Positions 1 to 8,270 of a stretch of DNA of 64,000 nt are shown one piece after another. Position numbers and translations under genes: made by a program. The notes beneath the pieces are model-generated. The model did not search any database, was not told the origin of the DNA, and saw only the letters and a program-made list of their open reading frames with translations. This stretch comes from Candidatus Poribacteria bacterium. Lineage in GTDB: Bacteria; Poribacteria; WGA-4E; WGA-3G. Location: positions 1 to 64,000 of the forward strand of contig JAJEJA010000094.1 in assembly GCA_022828145.1 (NCBI GenBank), written 5' to 3'. Position 1 is the first letter of the stretch. The number at the start of each line of letters is the position of its first letter.

Positions 1-11
1 GACTAAATTAT

Positions 12-107
12 GTAGGTTGGGTTGAGGCACGAAACCCAACACGTAAGGATTGTATCTATCATGTTGCCAGTTAATATTTTATTGGCGCTTCGCTCAACCC
101 AACCTAC
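12..107. repeat. Imperfect inverted repeat of the GTAGGTTGGGTTGAG family
   Basis: The left arm at 12-26 and its reverse complement at 93-107 frame about 65 bases. The same arms occur inside the element at 58921-59078. The repeat lies upstream of the yebC promoter and carries no gene. Confidence 0.75.
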
Positions 108-170
108 AAGTTTAACTTAGACAGTCCACTAGTGACAAAAAATTTACACACCCCATTTCTACATTTAAGT

Positions 171-199
171 TTGTATCTTAAGTGTAGTTATGCTATACT
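171..199 (+). promoter_or_regulatory. Sigma-70-type promoter of yebC
   Basis: TTGTAT at 171-176, a 17-base spacer, then TATACT at 194-199 preceded by TGC, an extended -10. This predicts a start near 206 and an 80-base leader before the yebC ATG at 287, which has AAGGA at 274-278. Confidence 0.6.
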
Positions 200-286
200 A
201 ATTGATTAAAGTCATTGTTTAGAAATTATACTTAGATACGCCATTTCTGTACGGTAGAAGTTTAGAACATTGAAAGGATAATCATT

Positions 287-1033
287 ATGTCAGGACACTC
301 AAAATGGTCTACAATAAAACATAAGAAGGCTGCTAACGACTCAAGACGTGGAAAACTGTTCTCTAAATTAGTGAAAGAGATTACTGCAGCTGCAAGATTA
401 GGGGGTGGTGATGCCGATATGAACCCTCGTCTGCGAACTGCTATCGCCACAGCAAAATCAAGCAACGTTCCAAGCGACAATATTGAGAAAGCCATCCTCC
501 GAGGAACAGGTGAACTTGAAGGGACAACTTTAGAAGAAGTAGTTTATGAAGGATATGGACCTGGCGGCGTGGCACTGATGATTGAAGTTATCACCGATAA
601 CCGAAATAGAGCTATCGCAGCAATACGACATGCACTCGGTAAATTCGATGGAAGAATAGGAGAACGCGGATGTGTTGCGTGGGGTTTTGATAAGTGTGGA
701 CTCATCGTCGTTGACGCAGAGAGTGTTGATGAAGAAGAACTTTTCCTCGTTGCTGCAGATGCTGGGGCTGAAGACCTAAACACGTCTGAAAACGTCATTG
801 AGGTAATTACCCCTTATGAACAGTTTGACAAGGTCGTCACGGCAATACAAGCAACAGAAGCAGATATCCAATTGGCGGAAATCAGCATGATACCAAAGAC
901 CAGTGTTAAACTTGAAGGGAAAGAAGCTGAACGCATGATACGACTTATGGCAACACTTGATGACCTTGATGACGTCCAAAAGGTATACGCTAACTTTGAT
1001 ATTCCCGACGACATACTTGAAGCAGCGGCATAA
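287..1033 (+). CDS. yebC: YebC/PmpR family protein
   Basis: A 248-residue YebC/TACO1-type protein with the family's N-terminal signature (MSGHSKWSTIKHKK) and full family length. Members bind nucleic acid; some have been described as transcription regulators and others as factors that help ribosomes through proline-rich stretches. Its position just ahead of ruvC-ruvA-ruvB is the classic bacterial order. The start is fixed by the signature and by AAGGA nine bases upstream. The acidic C-terminal half looks intact. Which of the two family functions applies cannot be told from sequence alone. Confidence 0.95.
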   Translation: MSGHSKWSTIKHKKAANDSRRGKLFSKLVKEITAAARLGGGDADMNPRLRTAIATAKSSNVPSDNIEKAILRGTGELEGTTLEEVVYEGYGPGGVALMIEVITDNRNRAIAAIRHALGKFDGRIGERGCVAWGFDKCGLIVVDAESVDEEELFLVAADAGAEDLNTSENVIEVITPYEQFDKVVTAIQATEADIQLAEISMIPKTSVKLEGKEAERMIRLMATLDDLDDVQKVYANFDIPDDILEAAA

Positions 1034-1043
1034 CAGATAGGAT

Positions 1044-1188
1044 AGCGTCAGTTTGATTAATCATTTCGATTGCGTTCACTTACGCCATTTTCGTATCTGG
1101 GAAGCATGAATTGTAGCACAAACTTTCAGTTTGTGGCACATTTTCGCAAACTGGAAAGTTTGCGCTACATTTATCAAACTCACGTTAG
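1044..1188. repeat. Miniature inverted-repeat element between yebC and ruvC
   Basis: The right terminus TTATCAAACTCACGTTAG (1171-1188) is identical to that of the element at 58921-59078. The left terminus at 1044-1060 (AGCGTCAGTTTGATTAA) is a diverged inverted copy. Inside, 1112-1133 and 1147-1169 form a second inverted repeat. The element ends only ten bases before the ruvC start. Confidence 0.7.
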
Positions 1189-1198
1189 GATAGACTTA

Positions 1199-1708
1199 AT
1201 GATAATTCTTGGGATTGACCCTGGTATAGCAAATACAGGTTATGGAATTGTAGAATCTAATGGACCCCACGTTAGACATCTACAACTTGGACATATTCAA
1301 ACAAATGCTAAAACGCCATCAGAGACGCGACTAAAACATATATATGATACACTTATAGGGTTGATACATCAATATAACGTAGACACAGTCGTTCTGGAAG
1401 ATATTTTCTTTAGCAAGAATGTCAGCAACGCTTATGTAGTGGGTGAAGTTAAAGGCATTGTAAAACTGGCAGCTGCACACAATGATGCACCCGTTACAAC
1501 CTACACCCCGTTACAAGTTAAACAAGCTGTTGTCGGATATGGAAAAGCAACGAAAAAACAGGTTCAGAAGATGGTGCAAATGCGGCTCAAACTAAAAGAA
1601 CTGCCAAAACCTGATCATGCCGCAGATGCATTAGCTCTAACAATCTGCCATGCACAATCACACAAATTACGCAATATTCAGGAAAAACTCATGCAGAGCC
1701 ATTCATAA
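1199..1708 (+). CDS. ruvC: Crossover junction endodeoxyribonuclease RuvC
   Basis: RuvC resolves Holliday junctions by paired cuts, working with the RuvAB branch-migration motor. The chosen ATG at 1199 starts MIILGIDPG, whose Asp7 is the first catalytic acid; later acids are visible in VLEDIFF and in the C-terminal DHAADALAL block. An upstream in-frame ATG at 1070 would add 43 residues encoded by the inserted repeat element and is rejected. AGGAT at 1187-1191 is the likely ribosome site and sits across the edge of that element. The product is about 169 residues, normal for RuvC. Confidence 0.95.
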   Translation: MIILGIDPGIANTGYGIVESNGPHVRHLQLGHIQTNAKTPSETRLKHIYDTLIGLIHQYNVDTVVLEDIFFSKNVSNAYVVGEVKGIVKLAAAHNDAPVTTYTPLQVKQAVVGYGKATKKQVQKMVQMRLKLKELPKPDHAADALALTICHAQSHKLRNIQEKLMQSHS

Positions 1709-1759
1709 ATATCACAATGGCATAAATATCACGATGGCTGTTGAGAGGTACAATACGTT

Positions 1760-2356
1760 ATGATTGCACATATAAAGGGCACTTTATCAGATAAAGATAC
1801 TAAACGAGTCGTAGTTGATGTGAATGGTATAGGATATTCCGTGGATGTAGCTGAAAGAACAGTAACCCGCTTGCCTGCTATTGGCGAAGAGGTAACGTTC
1901 TATACACACTACACACAGAACAGAGATCATGAAATAAAGTTATACGGATTTACATCAAAAGATGCACTCAAGATGTTTGAGATGGCACTTACTGTAACTC
2001 GCGTTGGTCCCTCACTCGCACAAAATATCCTTACAGTTTTATCCCCATCACAATTCCAGCAAGCTGTCTTAAAAGAAGATATCCGAGTCCTGATGCGTGT
2101 CCCTCGTTTAGGAAAAGAACTAGCACAATTAATAATTCTAAAACTGAAGAAGAACATTGCAAAAATCAAATTGGATGAGAACGTAGAATTAGTCGGAACT
2201 GCTGCTACGCACCAAGCGGTCATAAATCTTCTGTTAAATCTTCAAGCATCAGAACTTGAGGCAGAAGAAGCCTTAAAAAAAGCCATTGAATCTATCGGTG
2301 AAGATGCCGACAGGGATGCCCTGGTAAAGGAAGCACTCAGATATATACGAAATTAA
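1760..2356 (+). CDS. ruvA: Holliday junction branch migration protein RuvA
   Basis: A 198-residue RuvA. The N-terminal OB fold (MIAHIKGTL...VDVNGIGYSVDV) is followed by the helix-hairpin-helix region and a C-terminal three-helix domain that contacts RuvB. The helix-hairpin-helix glycines are less canonical than in E. coli (VTRVGPSLAQNILTVLS and VPRLGKELAQLI), but register and length match the family. RuvA tetramers hold the four-way junction flat while RuvB pumps DNA. The gene lies between ruvC and ruvB, 51 bases after ruvC. Confidence 0.93.
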   Translation: MIAHIKGTLSDKDTKRVVVDVNGIGYSVDVAERTVTRLPAIGEEVTFYTHYTQNRDHEIKLYGFTSKDALKMFEMALTVTRVGPSLAQNILTVLSPSQFQQAVLKEDIRVLMRVPRLGKELAQLIILKLKKNIAKIKLDENVELVGTAATHQAVINLLLNLQASELEAEEALKKAIESIGEDADRDALVKEALRYIRN

Positions 2357-2429
2357 TCAAGAGAACATCCAATAGCAACCTTCCTTGTCTTCAAGTAACA
2401 CACATTGAACATCCTTGTGTTAGGAAAAC

Positions 2430-3470
2430 ATGATGGATAACTATGATATAAATGACATTGATGATGATTTTTCCTACAGTCTACGTCCAAAATACCTGAG
2501 CGAATTTATCGGACAGGATAAAGCTAAAGAGCAACTCCGAATCCACATCGATGCTGTAAAGAGTCGTAGAAAACAGAAAAATAAGGGAGGAATTAAAACT
2601 AAGGATAATGTCTTGGAACATGTACTGCTTGTCGGCCCACCCGGATTAGGGAAAACGACACTTGCAAAAATCATTGCCAATGAATTTGGTACTAATTTCA
2701 TACAGATGATCGGTACTGTAATGGAAAGACTTGATGTCGCTTCTAAATTGACCAACATTGAAGAAGGAGATATACTCTTCATTGATGAAATTCATAGGAT
2801 GAAAGCACCTATACAGGAGTCACTCTATCCTGTTCTTGAAGATTTTGTGTTAGACCTACCCATCGGACAAGGACCAGGATCAGATGTAGTCCAAGTTCCA
2901 ATAGACCCGTTTACACTCGTTGGAGCGACAACCCGTGAAGGATTGCTTACCGGACCCTTTCGCTCAAGGCTCGGTATCAACATACACCTTGATTACTATA
3001 CGCCAGAAGATTTGCAGCAAGCTATCCGGATAAATAGTGCAAAATTGAATATAAAAACTGATGAAGACGCGGAATATGCTATAGCCTTACGAGCGCGTGG
3101 TACAATGCGAATTGCGAATAAACTCCTACAAAATGTGAGAGACTATGCACAAGTGAGAAGTGGTGGCATTCTTACACTTGAGGTCGTTGAGGAAGCATTG
3201 GAATTCTTCGGTATTGATGAAAAAGGTCTAACCAAACAAGATTATGCGTACTTTCGGGCACTCATAGAAAATTTTAGTGGACGTGCTGGACTAAAAGCAT
3301 TAGCTGTAGCATTAAGTGAAGATGAGAGAACCATCTCAGATGTCTATGAACCTTATTATATTAAATTGGGTTTTTTGTCACCGACTCCGAGTGGACGTGT
3401 AGCGACTGAAGCAGCATACGAATACTTCGGATATCAAATACACACACATCCAACACTTTTTGACATTTAG
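2430..3470 (+). CDS. ruvB: Holliday junction branch migration ATPase RuvB
   Basis: A 346-residue AAA+ motor. Walker A is GPPGLGKTTLA, Walker B with sensor is LFIDEIHRM, the RuvB signature GATTREGLLTGPFRSR is present, and the C-terminal winged helix ends in GRVATEAAYEYFG. The hexamer drives branch migration on RuvA-bound junctions. A start at 2430 gives a doubled Met, with TTAGGA just upstream; 2433 would serve equally. One small difference from most RuvB is DEIHRM in place of DEIHRL. Complete and ordinary. Confidence 0.97.
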   Translation: MMDNYDINDIDDDFSYSLRPKYLSEFIGQDKAKEQLRIHIDAVKSRRKQKNKGGIKTKDNVLEHVLLVGPPGLGKTTLAKIIANEFGTNFIQMIGTVMERLDVASKLTNIEEGDILFIDEIHRMKAPIQESLYPVLEDFVLDLPIGQGPGSDVVQVPIDPFTLVGATTREGLLTGPFRSRLGINIHLDYYTPEDLQQAIRINSAKLNIKTDEDAEYAIALRARGTMRIANKLLQNVRDYAQVRSGGILTLEVVEEALEFFGIDEKGLTKQDYAYFRALIENFSGRAGLKALAVALSEDERTISDVYEPYYIKLGFLSPTPSGRVATEAAYEYFGYQIHTHPTLFDI

Positions 3471-3523
3471 TTATTTGTATTCCAATTCTGATCTATAATT
3501 TTGCCTCTACCACCATAAGAGAC

Positions 3524-3540
3524 GGCACTCGGAGAGTGCC
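3524..3540 (+). repeat. Seven-base-pair hairpin upstream of queA
   Basis: GGCACTC, a GGA loop, then GAGTGCC. It sits 15 bases before the queA ATG. No T-run follows, so it is not a typical terminator. It may be a short interspersed repeat or an RNA hairpin in the leader. Confidence 0.5.
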
Positions 3541-3555
3541 TACTACTATCAATAT

Positions 3556-4584
3556 ATGAAACTATCAGACTTTGACTATGAACTCCCACCTGATCGGATC
3601 GCACAAATTCCACTAAAACAGCGAGATGAATCTAAACTTATGGTTGTAGATAGGCACTCGGGAGAGTTACAGCATACGCAATTCGCAAAAATTGGGGACT
3701 ATTTGCCAGAATCAGCCTTATTAGTCTTAAACGATACGAAGGTTATACCCGCAAGATTAATTGGAAACAAAAGGGAGACAGGTGGTAAAATTGAACTACT
3801 GCTTGTACAAAAAATAGAAAAAGATGTGTGGGAAGTTCTTGCAAAACCGATGCGAAGTCTAAAAGTTGGCACACAGTTGGTTTTTGAAGAAGACGTTCTA
3901 TCGGGTGAGGTGATCAAAAAAACGAACAACGGTAAATGTCTGATTGCGTTTAGGTATGTAGGAGAGTTTTACAACCTGCTATCAGAAATTGGATTGATGC
4001 CTTTGCCGCCATACATCCGACGGACACCAGATGAAGATGATAAGCTGCGTTATCAGTCTGTCTATGCCTCACAAGAAGGGGCAATCGCAGCACCAACAGC
4101 TGGATTACACTTTACACAGGAGCTATTGGAGAAACTGAATAGCAAAGGCATACAGCATACAAAACTAACGCTTCACGTGGGAATCGGTACATTTCAACCC
4201 GTGAAAGTAGATAATATCAAAACACATAAAATGCATGCAGAGTATATTAATCTGAAAGATACAGTAGCACAGAAAATAAATGAGGCAAAAGTTACTAAAA
4301 CAAAAGTTGTAGCAATTGGCACAACTGTTGTTAGAGCATTGGAAACAGCAGGGGCATCGGGTACCGTTGAAGAATATAACGGTCAGAGCGAGTTGTTTAT
4401 CTATCCAGGTTTTCAATTCAAAATAGTAGATGCTTTGGTTACAAACTTCCATCTGCCAAAATCTACACTATTGATGCTTGTAAGTGCTTTTGCTGATTCA
4501 CAGTTGATAAAAAATGCATATCAAGAAGCATTACAACACAACTACCGTTTTTATAGTTATGGTGATGCTATGTTAATACGTTAA
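3556..4584 (+). CDS. queA: S-adenosylmethionine:tRNA ribosyltransferase-isomerase
   Basis: QueA transfers the ribosyl part of SAM to 7-aminomethyl-7-deazaguanine in tRNA, making epoxyqueuosine. The 342 residues carry the family blocks: MKLSDFDYELPPDRIAQIP at the start, the PTAGLHFT block near residue 180, HVGIGTFQPV, and a C-terminal TNFHLPKSTLLMLVSAF. No clear ribosome site precedes the ATG, where a hairpin and TACTACTATCAATAT are found, but the N-terminus fits the family exactly. Presence of queA implies a queuosine pathway, relevant to the QueD-like gene at 60473-61306. Confidence 0.96.
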   Translation: MKLSDFDYELPPDRIAQIPLKQRDESKLMVVDRHSGELQHTQFAKIGDYLPESALLVLNDTKVIPARLIGNKRETGGKIELLLVQKIEKDVWEVLAKPMRSLKVGTQLVFEEDVLSGEVIKKTNNGKCLIAFRYVGEFYNLLSEIGLMPLPPYIRRTPDEDDKLRYQSVYASQEGAIAAPTAGLHFTQELLEKLNSKGIQHTKLTLHVGIGTFQPVKVDNIKTHKMHAEYINLKDTVAQKINEAKVTKTKVVAIGTTVVRALETAGASGTVEEYNGQSELFIYPGFQFKIVDALVTNFHLPKSTLLMLVSAFADSQLIKNAYQEALQHNYRFYSYGDAMLIR

Positions 4585-4602
4585 ATTCGAGGAGATGCTT
4601 AT

Positions 4603-4902
4603 ATGGACATGTTAAGTATGTTAATTCCCTTTGCAGTGTTAGGTGCTATATTCTATTTTCTTCTTATCCGTCCAGAACAGGCAAAAAGAAAACAGCACCA
4701 GAATATGCTGGAAAACCTGACAAAGGGAGATGAAATAGTCACAAATGGAGGGTTGCACGGAAAAATACTCGGTATAAGCAATGACAAAAAAATCGTCTTG
4801 CTGTCCGTCGGTGAAGTTAATAATAATGAGGTGAAGATTCAGATATCGCTGAGTGCGATTGCCTTCCTAAAGAAAGGTGGAGAACTTATTGAGGGAGAAT
4901 AA
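4603..4902 (+). CDS. yajC: Preprotein translocase accessory subunit YajC
   Basis: A 99-residue membrane protein with one N-terminal transmembrane helix (about residues 5-22) followed by the YajC core (PEQAKRKQHQNMLENLTKGDEIVTNGG). YajC joins SecDF-YidC at the Sec translocon. GAGGAGA lies nine bases before the ATG. queA-yajC is a familiar bacterial order, but the usual secD does not follow; the strand switches instead. Confidence 0.94.
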   Translation: MDMLSMLIPFAVLGAIFYFLLIRPEQAKRKQHQNMLENLTKGDEIVTNGGLHGKILGISNDKKIVLLSVGEVNNNEVKIQISLSAIAFLKKGGELIEGE

Positions 4903-4940
4903 TACCAAATTAAGAGAAATTATTGTCTAAGAAACCGAAG

Positions 4941-4961
4941 CCCCTACCTTCAGGTAGTGGG
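4941..4961 (+). repeat. Bulged hairpin resembling an IS200/IS605 end
   Basis: CCCCTACC, a TTCA loop, then GGTAGTGGG with one unpaired base in the right arm. The reverse strand at 54754-54774 has the same architecture. Bulged hairpins of this kind are the recognition sites of IS200/IS605 transposases, but none is encoded here. It could act as a weak terminator after yajC. Confidence 0.45.
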
Positions 4962-4966
4962 TGGTA

Positions 4967-5608
4967 TCACTCTGGTATAATACGACTTATCATCAATTGA
5001 TATAGTTCACCTTGACATGCAACCATACGTGCGCGCGTCTTCTCTGGAATAACAAGGAGATCGTTATGATAGAGATATGTCCGCATCTGTTTTTCTCTTT
5101 TCTGATCAACGAGTACTGTTGCAGAACCGACCCCATCCCGGAATCTATGAAAACCAACCGCTTCGCCTATCCATTCAGAAGCAGTACCATTTTCAACGAT
5201 ATGTAGTTGATAATTTGGAGGGGTCTCTATAGGTCCTGATGGATTGATCACGGCTGCAGCATCATAATGAGATGGTGTCTTACAGATAGCAATTTCAACG
5301 TTTTGGGATTGTGGTAGTATTTCATAAGTCGTGTGATGTGGAATGAAGGCTACACAACCTTCACTTTCAAAAACGGTCTCGCGTGCCCCTAAAATACCGT
5401 TAGCCTTATTGCCACTATGACCAACAAGAAGTGTGCAACGACCCGTCAATGGAATGAGTACAAGTTCGCACGCCTCAGTATGATCGAAATAAGTAGATTC
5501 TGCATGAAGTTTGAGAATACCGAAATGTAGGTTTTGACGAGCTGACTCGTCAGGTTCTAATAGGTAGGTATATCCTTCAGTAGATGTGTAGTGCTTTATT
5601 GATAGCAT
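4967..5608 (-). CDS. Shortened 5-deoxy-glucuronate isomerase (IolB)-like cupin
   Basis: The 213 residues resemble IolB, the isomerase of myo-inositol catabolism that converts 5-deoxy-glucuronate to 5-dehydro-2-deoxy-gluconate. Visible similarity covers the N-terminal cupin (ETVFESEGCVAFIPHHTTYEI, then EIAICKTPS). Typical IolB is about 270 residues; here the second cupin is compressed, and I cannot find the HxH...E...H metal-binding block. IolC and IolD are encoded at 49781-52673, so the pathway exists. The gene overlaps maf by 13 bases. Either a diverged pathway member or a non-enzymatic relative. Confidence 0.6.
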   Translation of the reverse strand: MLSIKHYTSTEGYTYLLEPDESARQNLHFGILKLHAESTYFDHTEACELVLIPLTGRCTLLVGHSGNKANGILGARETVFESEGCVAFIPHHTTYEILPQSQNVEIAICKTPSHYDAAAVINPSGPIETPPNYQLHIVENGTASEWIGEAVGFHRFRDGVGSATVLVDQKREKQMRTYLYHNDLLVIPEKTRARMVACQGELYQLMISRIIPE

Positions 5609-6192
5609 TTTGACGTATTGTCTGCTAATTTCTCAACAAACGATGCCAATGGTAATCCAACGACGTTGAAATAACACCCATCAATACGTTTTACAAAAGC
5701 TGCGCCGCGACCTTGTATACCATACGCACCCGCTTTATCTTTGGCTTCACCGCTCTCAATGTAATTATCAATCTCATCCGCACAAAGTTCACGAAAACAG
5801 ACTTTAGTCACTTCAGACCAAGTCGTCTCTGTTTTTTTCTTCACATCTATTAACGCGACTCCCGTAATAACTCTATGCGTTTTACCACTTAACCGAGAAA
5901 GCATGGATTTGGCATCTTCCCTGTTTTTGGGTTTACCGAGCAGTTCTTTCTTCAACAATACTAACGTATCAGCTCCAATAATAATACCTTCGGTGTAATG
6001 TTCCGCAACAGCTCTGGCTTTTAGCTGCGCTAATTTCTGTGTTACTTTCTCTGGGGATAAATTCTTATCGGGTAACGGTTCTTCGATCTCACTGGGAAAA
6101 ATCTCAAAGGTTAAACCGATTTGAGATAGCAGTGCTGACCGACGAGGCGATGCTGAAGCTAAGATAAGGCGTGGGTGATTTACGAATGGCAT
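5596..6192 (-). CDS. maf: Maf family nucleotide pyrophosphatase
   Basis: A 198-residue Maf protein, a house-cleaning enzyme that hydrolyses non-canonical or excess nucleoside triphosphates to monophosphates. Family motifs: LILASASPRRSALL near the N-terminus, GADTLV, LGKPKN, SGKTHRVITGVAL, and the C-terminal DKAGAYGIQGRGAAFV block. The last block suits the dTTP/UTP-type (YhdE-like) subgroup. It lies 9 bases downstream of the small ORF at 6202-6477 and overlaps the IolB-like gene, so the three probably share a transcript. Confidence 0.93.
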   Translation of the reverse strand: MPFVNHPRLILASASPRRSALLSQIGLTFEIFPSEIEEPLPDKNLSPEKVTQKLAQLKARAVAEHYTEGIIIGADTLVLLKKELLGKPKNREDAKSMLSRLSGKTHRVITGVALIDVKKKTETTWSEVTKVCFRELCADEIDNYIESGEAKDKAGAYGIQGRGAAFVKRIDGCYFNVVGLPLASFVEKLADNTSKCYQ

Positions 6193-6201
6193 GGTACTGT
6201 T

Positions 6202-6477
6202 TTATTTTAGGCAATACCATGGATCACTGTTTCTCATCTGCATTTGCAGTAATTCAGCATTTATCAGTTCTGAAATTCCAGTGTCTATATCTGCTTTAGA
6301 GAAACCGACTTTTGCAAGAAGTTGATCACAATCCGGCGTGCAAAACCAATGGGGTTCGTCTAAGGATTCCAATTTACCTCTAAAAACCTCCAATGCTAAG
6401 TATAAGCGCATCGTTTTAGCAGAAAGTCCTACGAGTGGATTTATATTTGAATAATATTCAAGACTATGAGTTTGCAT
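6202..6477 (-). CDS. Uncharacterised 91-residue protein
   Basis: I do not recognise this family. It has a YSNINPLVGLSAKTMRLYLALEVF segment predicted to be helical and a C-terminal part (LINAELLQMQMRNSDPWYCLK) that together could form a small winged-helix-like fold, but that is speculation. There is no signal peptide or membrane segment. It is probably the first gene of a transcript with maf, which starts 9 bases beyond its stop. That spacing, with no competing frame, supports it as a real gene. Confidence 0.6.
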   Translation of the reverse strand: MQTHSLEYYSNINPLVGLSAKTMRLYLALEVFRGKLESLDEPHWFCTPDCDQLLAKVGFSKADIDTGISELINAELLQMQMRNSDPWYCLK

Positions 6478-6616
6478 CTTTTTTTTATCCTAAAGTTATA
6501 TGATAGTATTATGCCTACATATAGATAACGATTTAATAGAAAAGCGGTTACGAACTATGCTGCTTATGTTGACAGTAAGAACTATAGGATTGATATAGAC
6601 TTCCGTGTCCAAATGT

Positions 6617-7060
6617 TCATGTCAATATTTCCTGCAAACGTTTAGAACGGTACTCAAAAATCTTCTGTAAATCTGGTCTGACCAAGAGTTTGTCAACAAT
6701 TTGTCCTCCAAGCACAGCATATTCTACACGATCTCTAACAATTGTACCTTGATCAGTTTCATCGAAAATGTGCGTATGAATCCAAGCACGATAGGGTCCC
6801 TTGCGTTGTTCATCTACGAATTTATGTGGAGGGTTCCATTCTGTAATTTCGCTCTGCCATCTTAACGGAATACCTTTGAGTTTCAGACGATAGTCAATTA
6901 GAGTCCCTATCTGCATCTCAATTGGGGGTGGCGTAAGCACGACTAATTTCATCCTGGGTGGTGTGATTTCTACGAGATTATGTGCGTCAGAAAAATAGGA
7001 AAAAACTTTATCTATCGGTTTCTCAATTAGCAGTTCAGTTGAAAGTGTAAAGGTTTTCAT
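6617..7060 (-). CDS. SRPBCC (START-like) ligand-binding protein
   Basis: The 147 residues fit the SRPBCC helix-grip fold. The opening LSTELLIEKPIDKVFSYFSDAHNLVEITPP is the usual start of polyketide cyclase/START-like proteins, followed by a beta-rich middle (DYRLKLKGIPLRWQSEITEW) and a long C-terminal helix (LQKIFEYRSKRLQEIL). Such proteins bind hydrophobic ligands; some are enzymes. The ligand cannot be inferred. GGGAGA precedes the ATG. It sits between the maf group and the cytochrome gene on the same strand. Confidence 0.82.
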   Translation of the reverse strand: MKTFTLSTELLIEKPIDKVFSYFSDAHNLVEITPPRMKLVVLTPPPIEMQIGTLIDYRLKLKGIPLRWQSEITEWNPPHKFVDEQRKGPYRAWIHTHIFDETDQGTIVRDRVEYAVLGGQIVDKLLVRPDLQKIFEYRSKRLQEILT

Positions 7061-7096
7061 ATTTGTCTCCCTGAAGTTTCCTTACGGTTTAGGCAA

Positions 7097-8155
7097 TCAT
7101 TCTACCACAATGTTTTCATTGATATAGCGCGCTATCAGTTCAAACTCTTTCTCTTCCAGGTAAAGACCAATATCAATCATACGATTAATTACCTCAGTCG
7201 TCTCCTCTTTTGAAGTTGGTGGATATTCTATTACATCTTGATATGGATGACATTGCGAACATTTATCCTCAAAGAGTTCTTTCGCCTTCGCTGCGTTGTA
7301 TGTATCTGCTGATACAATACCTGTTTCGTCTGTCATTACAGACGCGGCGATTTCCGCGGCGGCTTTTGATTCATCAGTTCTCATCTGTTCTGCTCGTTGT
7401 TGTTTGACAGCATTCTTTATATCGGGTGTAATAGCGATGAGATATGTTGATACACGCCACTCCTCATCAGTTGTTATCGGTTCACCTATAACGGGTTTTA
7501 TAGCCATACGGTTTACCAGTTTCACCCAATCGGGTGGTGTTCTCGGTTTTGCAAGGATTGTTCGCAAGTCGTGGCAGACGACACATTTTCGTTGCAAGAC
7601 GTGCTGTCCCGCTCGCAGCATCCGCTTTGATGCTAACATGTCAAGTGGTGCTTCGGGTGGTAATCCCGCAGTCTCTATGAGTTGCCGTGTTCTGGCAATC
7701 CCCTCCTCACTAAATGCCCGAGTTTGTGTTCGCAAAACAGTTTCCCTCAATGTAAATGGTACTGACAGTCCAATGAGAAGATAAGTGCAGATAAGCAAAG
7801 CAACACCAATATACGGCATTGATTCTTCAAAGTGTCTAAAAAACCGAAGAATTGAGATTTTTACCAGTATGAGCACACCTATGGTAATCCCAAGCATTAA
7901 GTGAGCCACAGTCCTCGGAGGTAACTCAACCTGATAGTTCCACAATCGTGGCACCATGTGCCACATCATAAAGATATAGAGCAACGCAAAAGCATAGCCA
8001 AGACAACGATGCAACAGCATCAAGGAACGTGGTGCTGCACTTGTTCTTGTTTCCTTATCGAACGGGTATCCCCATAGTTTAAACATTAAAAAGACAGATG
8101 CATTTGCTAAGCCTAAGAATACCAGACCGAATATTGCACTCAATGAAGAAGACAT
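7097..8155 (-). CDS. Membrane-anchored dihaem cytochrome c-type protein
   Basis: The 352 residues begin with about four transmembrane helices (near 7-25, 48-68, 82-103 and 114-133), with histidines at positions 49, 66 and 85 that could bind haem b. A soluble part follows with two c-haem sites: CVVCH at 191-195 and CSQCH at 299-303. This suggests an electron-carrying protein with its cytochrome domain outside the membrane. I cannot place it in a named complex, and no partner oxidase or dehydrogenase lies beside it. Confidence 0.75.
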   Translation of the reverse strand: MSSSLSAIFGLVFLGLANASVFLMFKLWGYPFDKETRTSAAPRSLMLLHRCLGYAFALLYIFMMWHMVPRLWNYQVELPPRTVAHLMLGITIGVLILVKISILRFFRHFEESMPYIGVALLICTYLLIGLSVPFTLRETVLRTQTRAFSEEGIARTRQLIETAGLPPEAPLDMLASKRMLRAGQHVLQRKCVVCHDLRTILAKPRTPPDWVKLVNRMAIKPVIGEPITTDEEWRVSTYLIAITPDIKNAVKQQRAEQMRTDESKAAAEIAASVMTDETGIVSADTYNAAKAKELFEDKCSQCHPYQDVIEYPPTSKEETTEVINRMIDIGLYLEEKEFELIARYINENIVVE

Positions 8156-8270
8156 AGTCGTAATTCCTTTCTTTTTGGTTCAGAGTTAAGATGTACGCAT
8201 CAAAAGTATATCAATTCATCCTTGCGTGATAGTGTGTATCCATAACAGCACGGTATCTATTATACGCTTA

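Noticed and set aside
1070..1198. Longer ruvC N-terminus from ATG 1070
   Set aside because: The extra codons lie in the inverted-repeat element and do not match RuvC.
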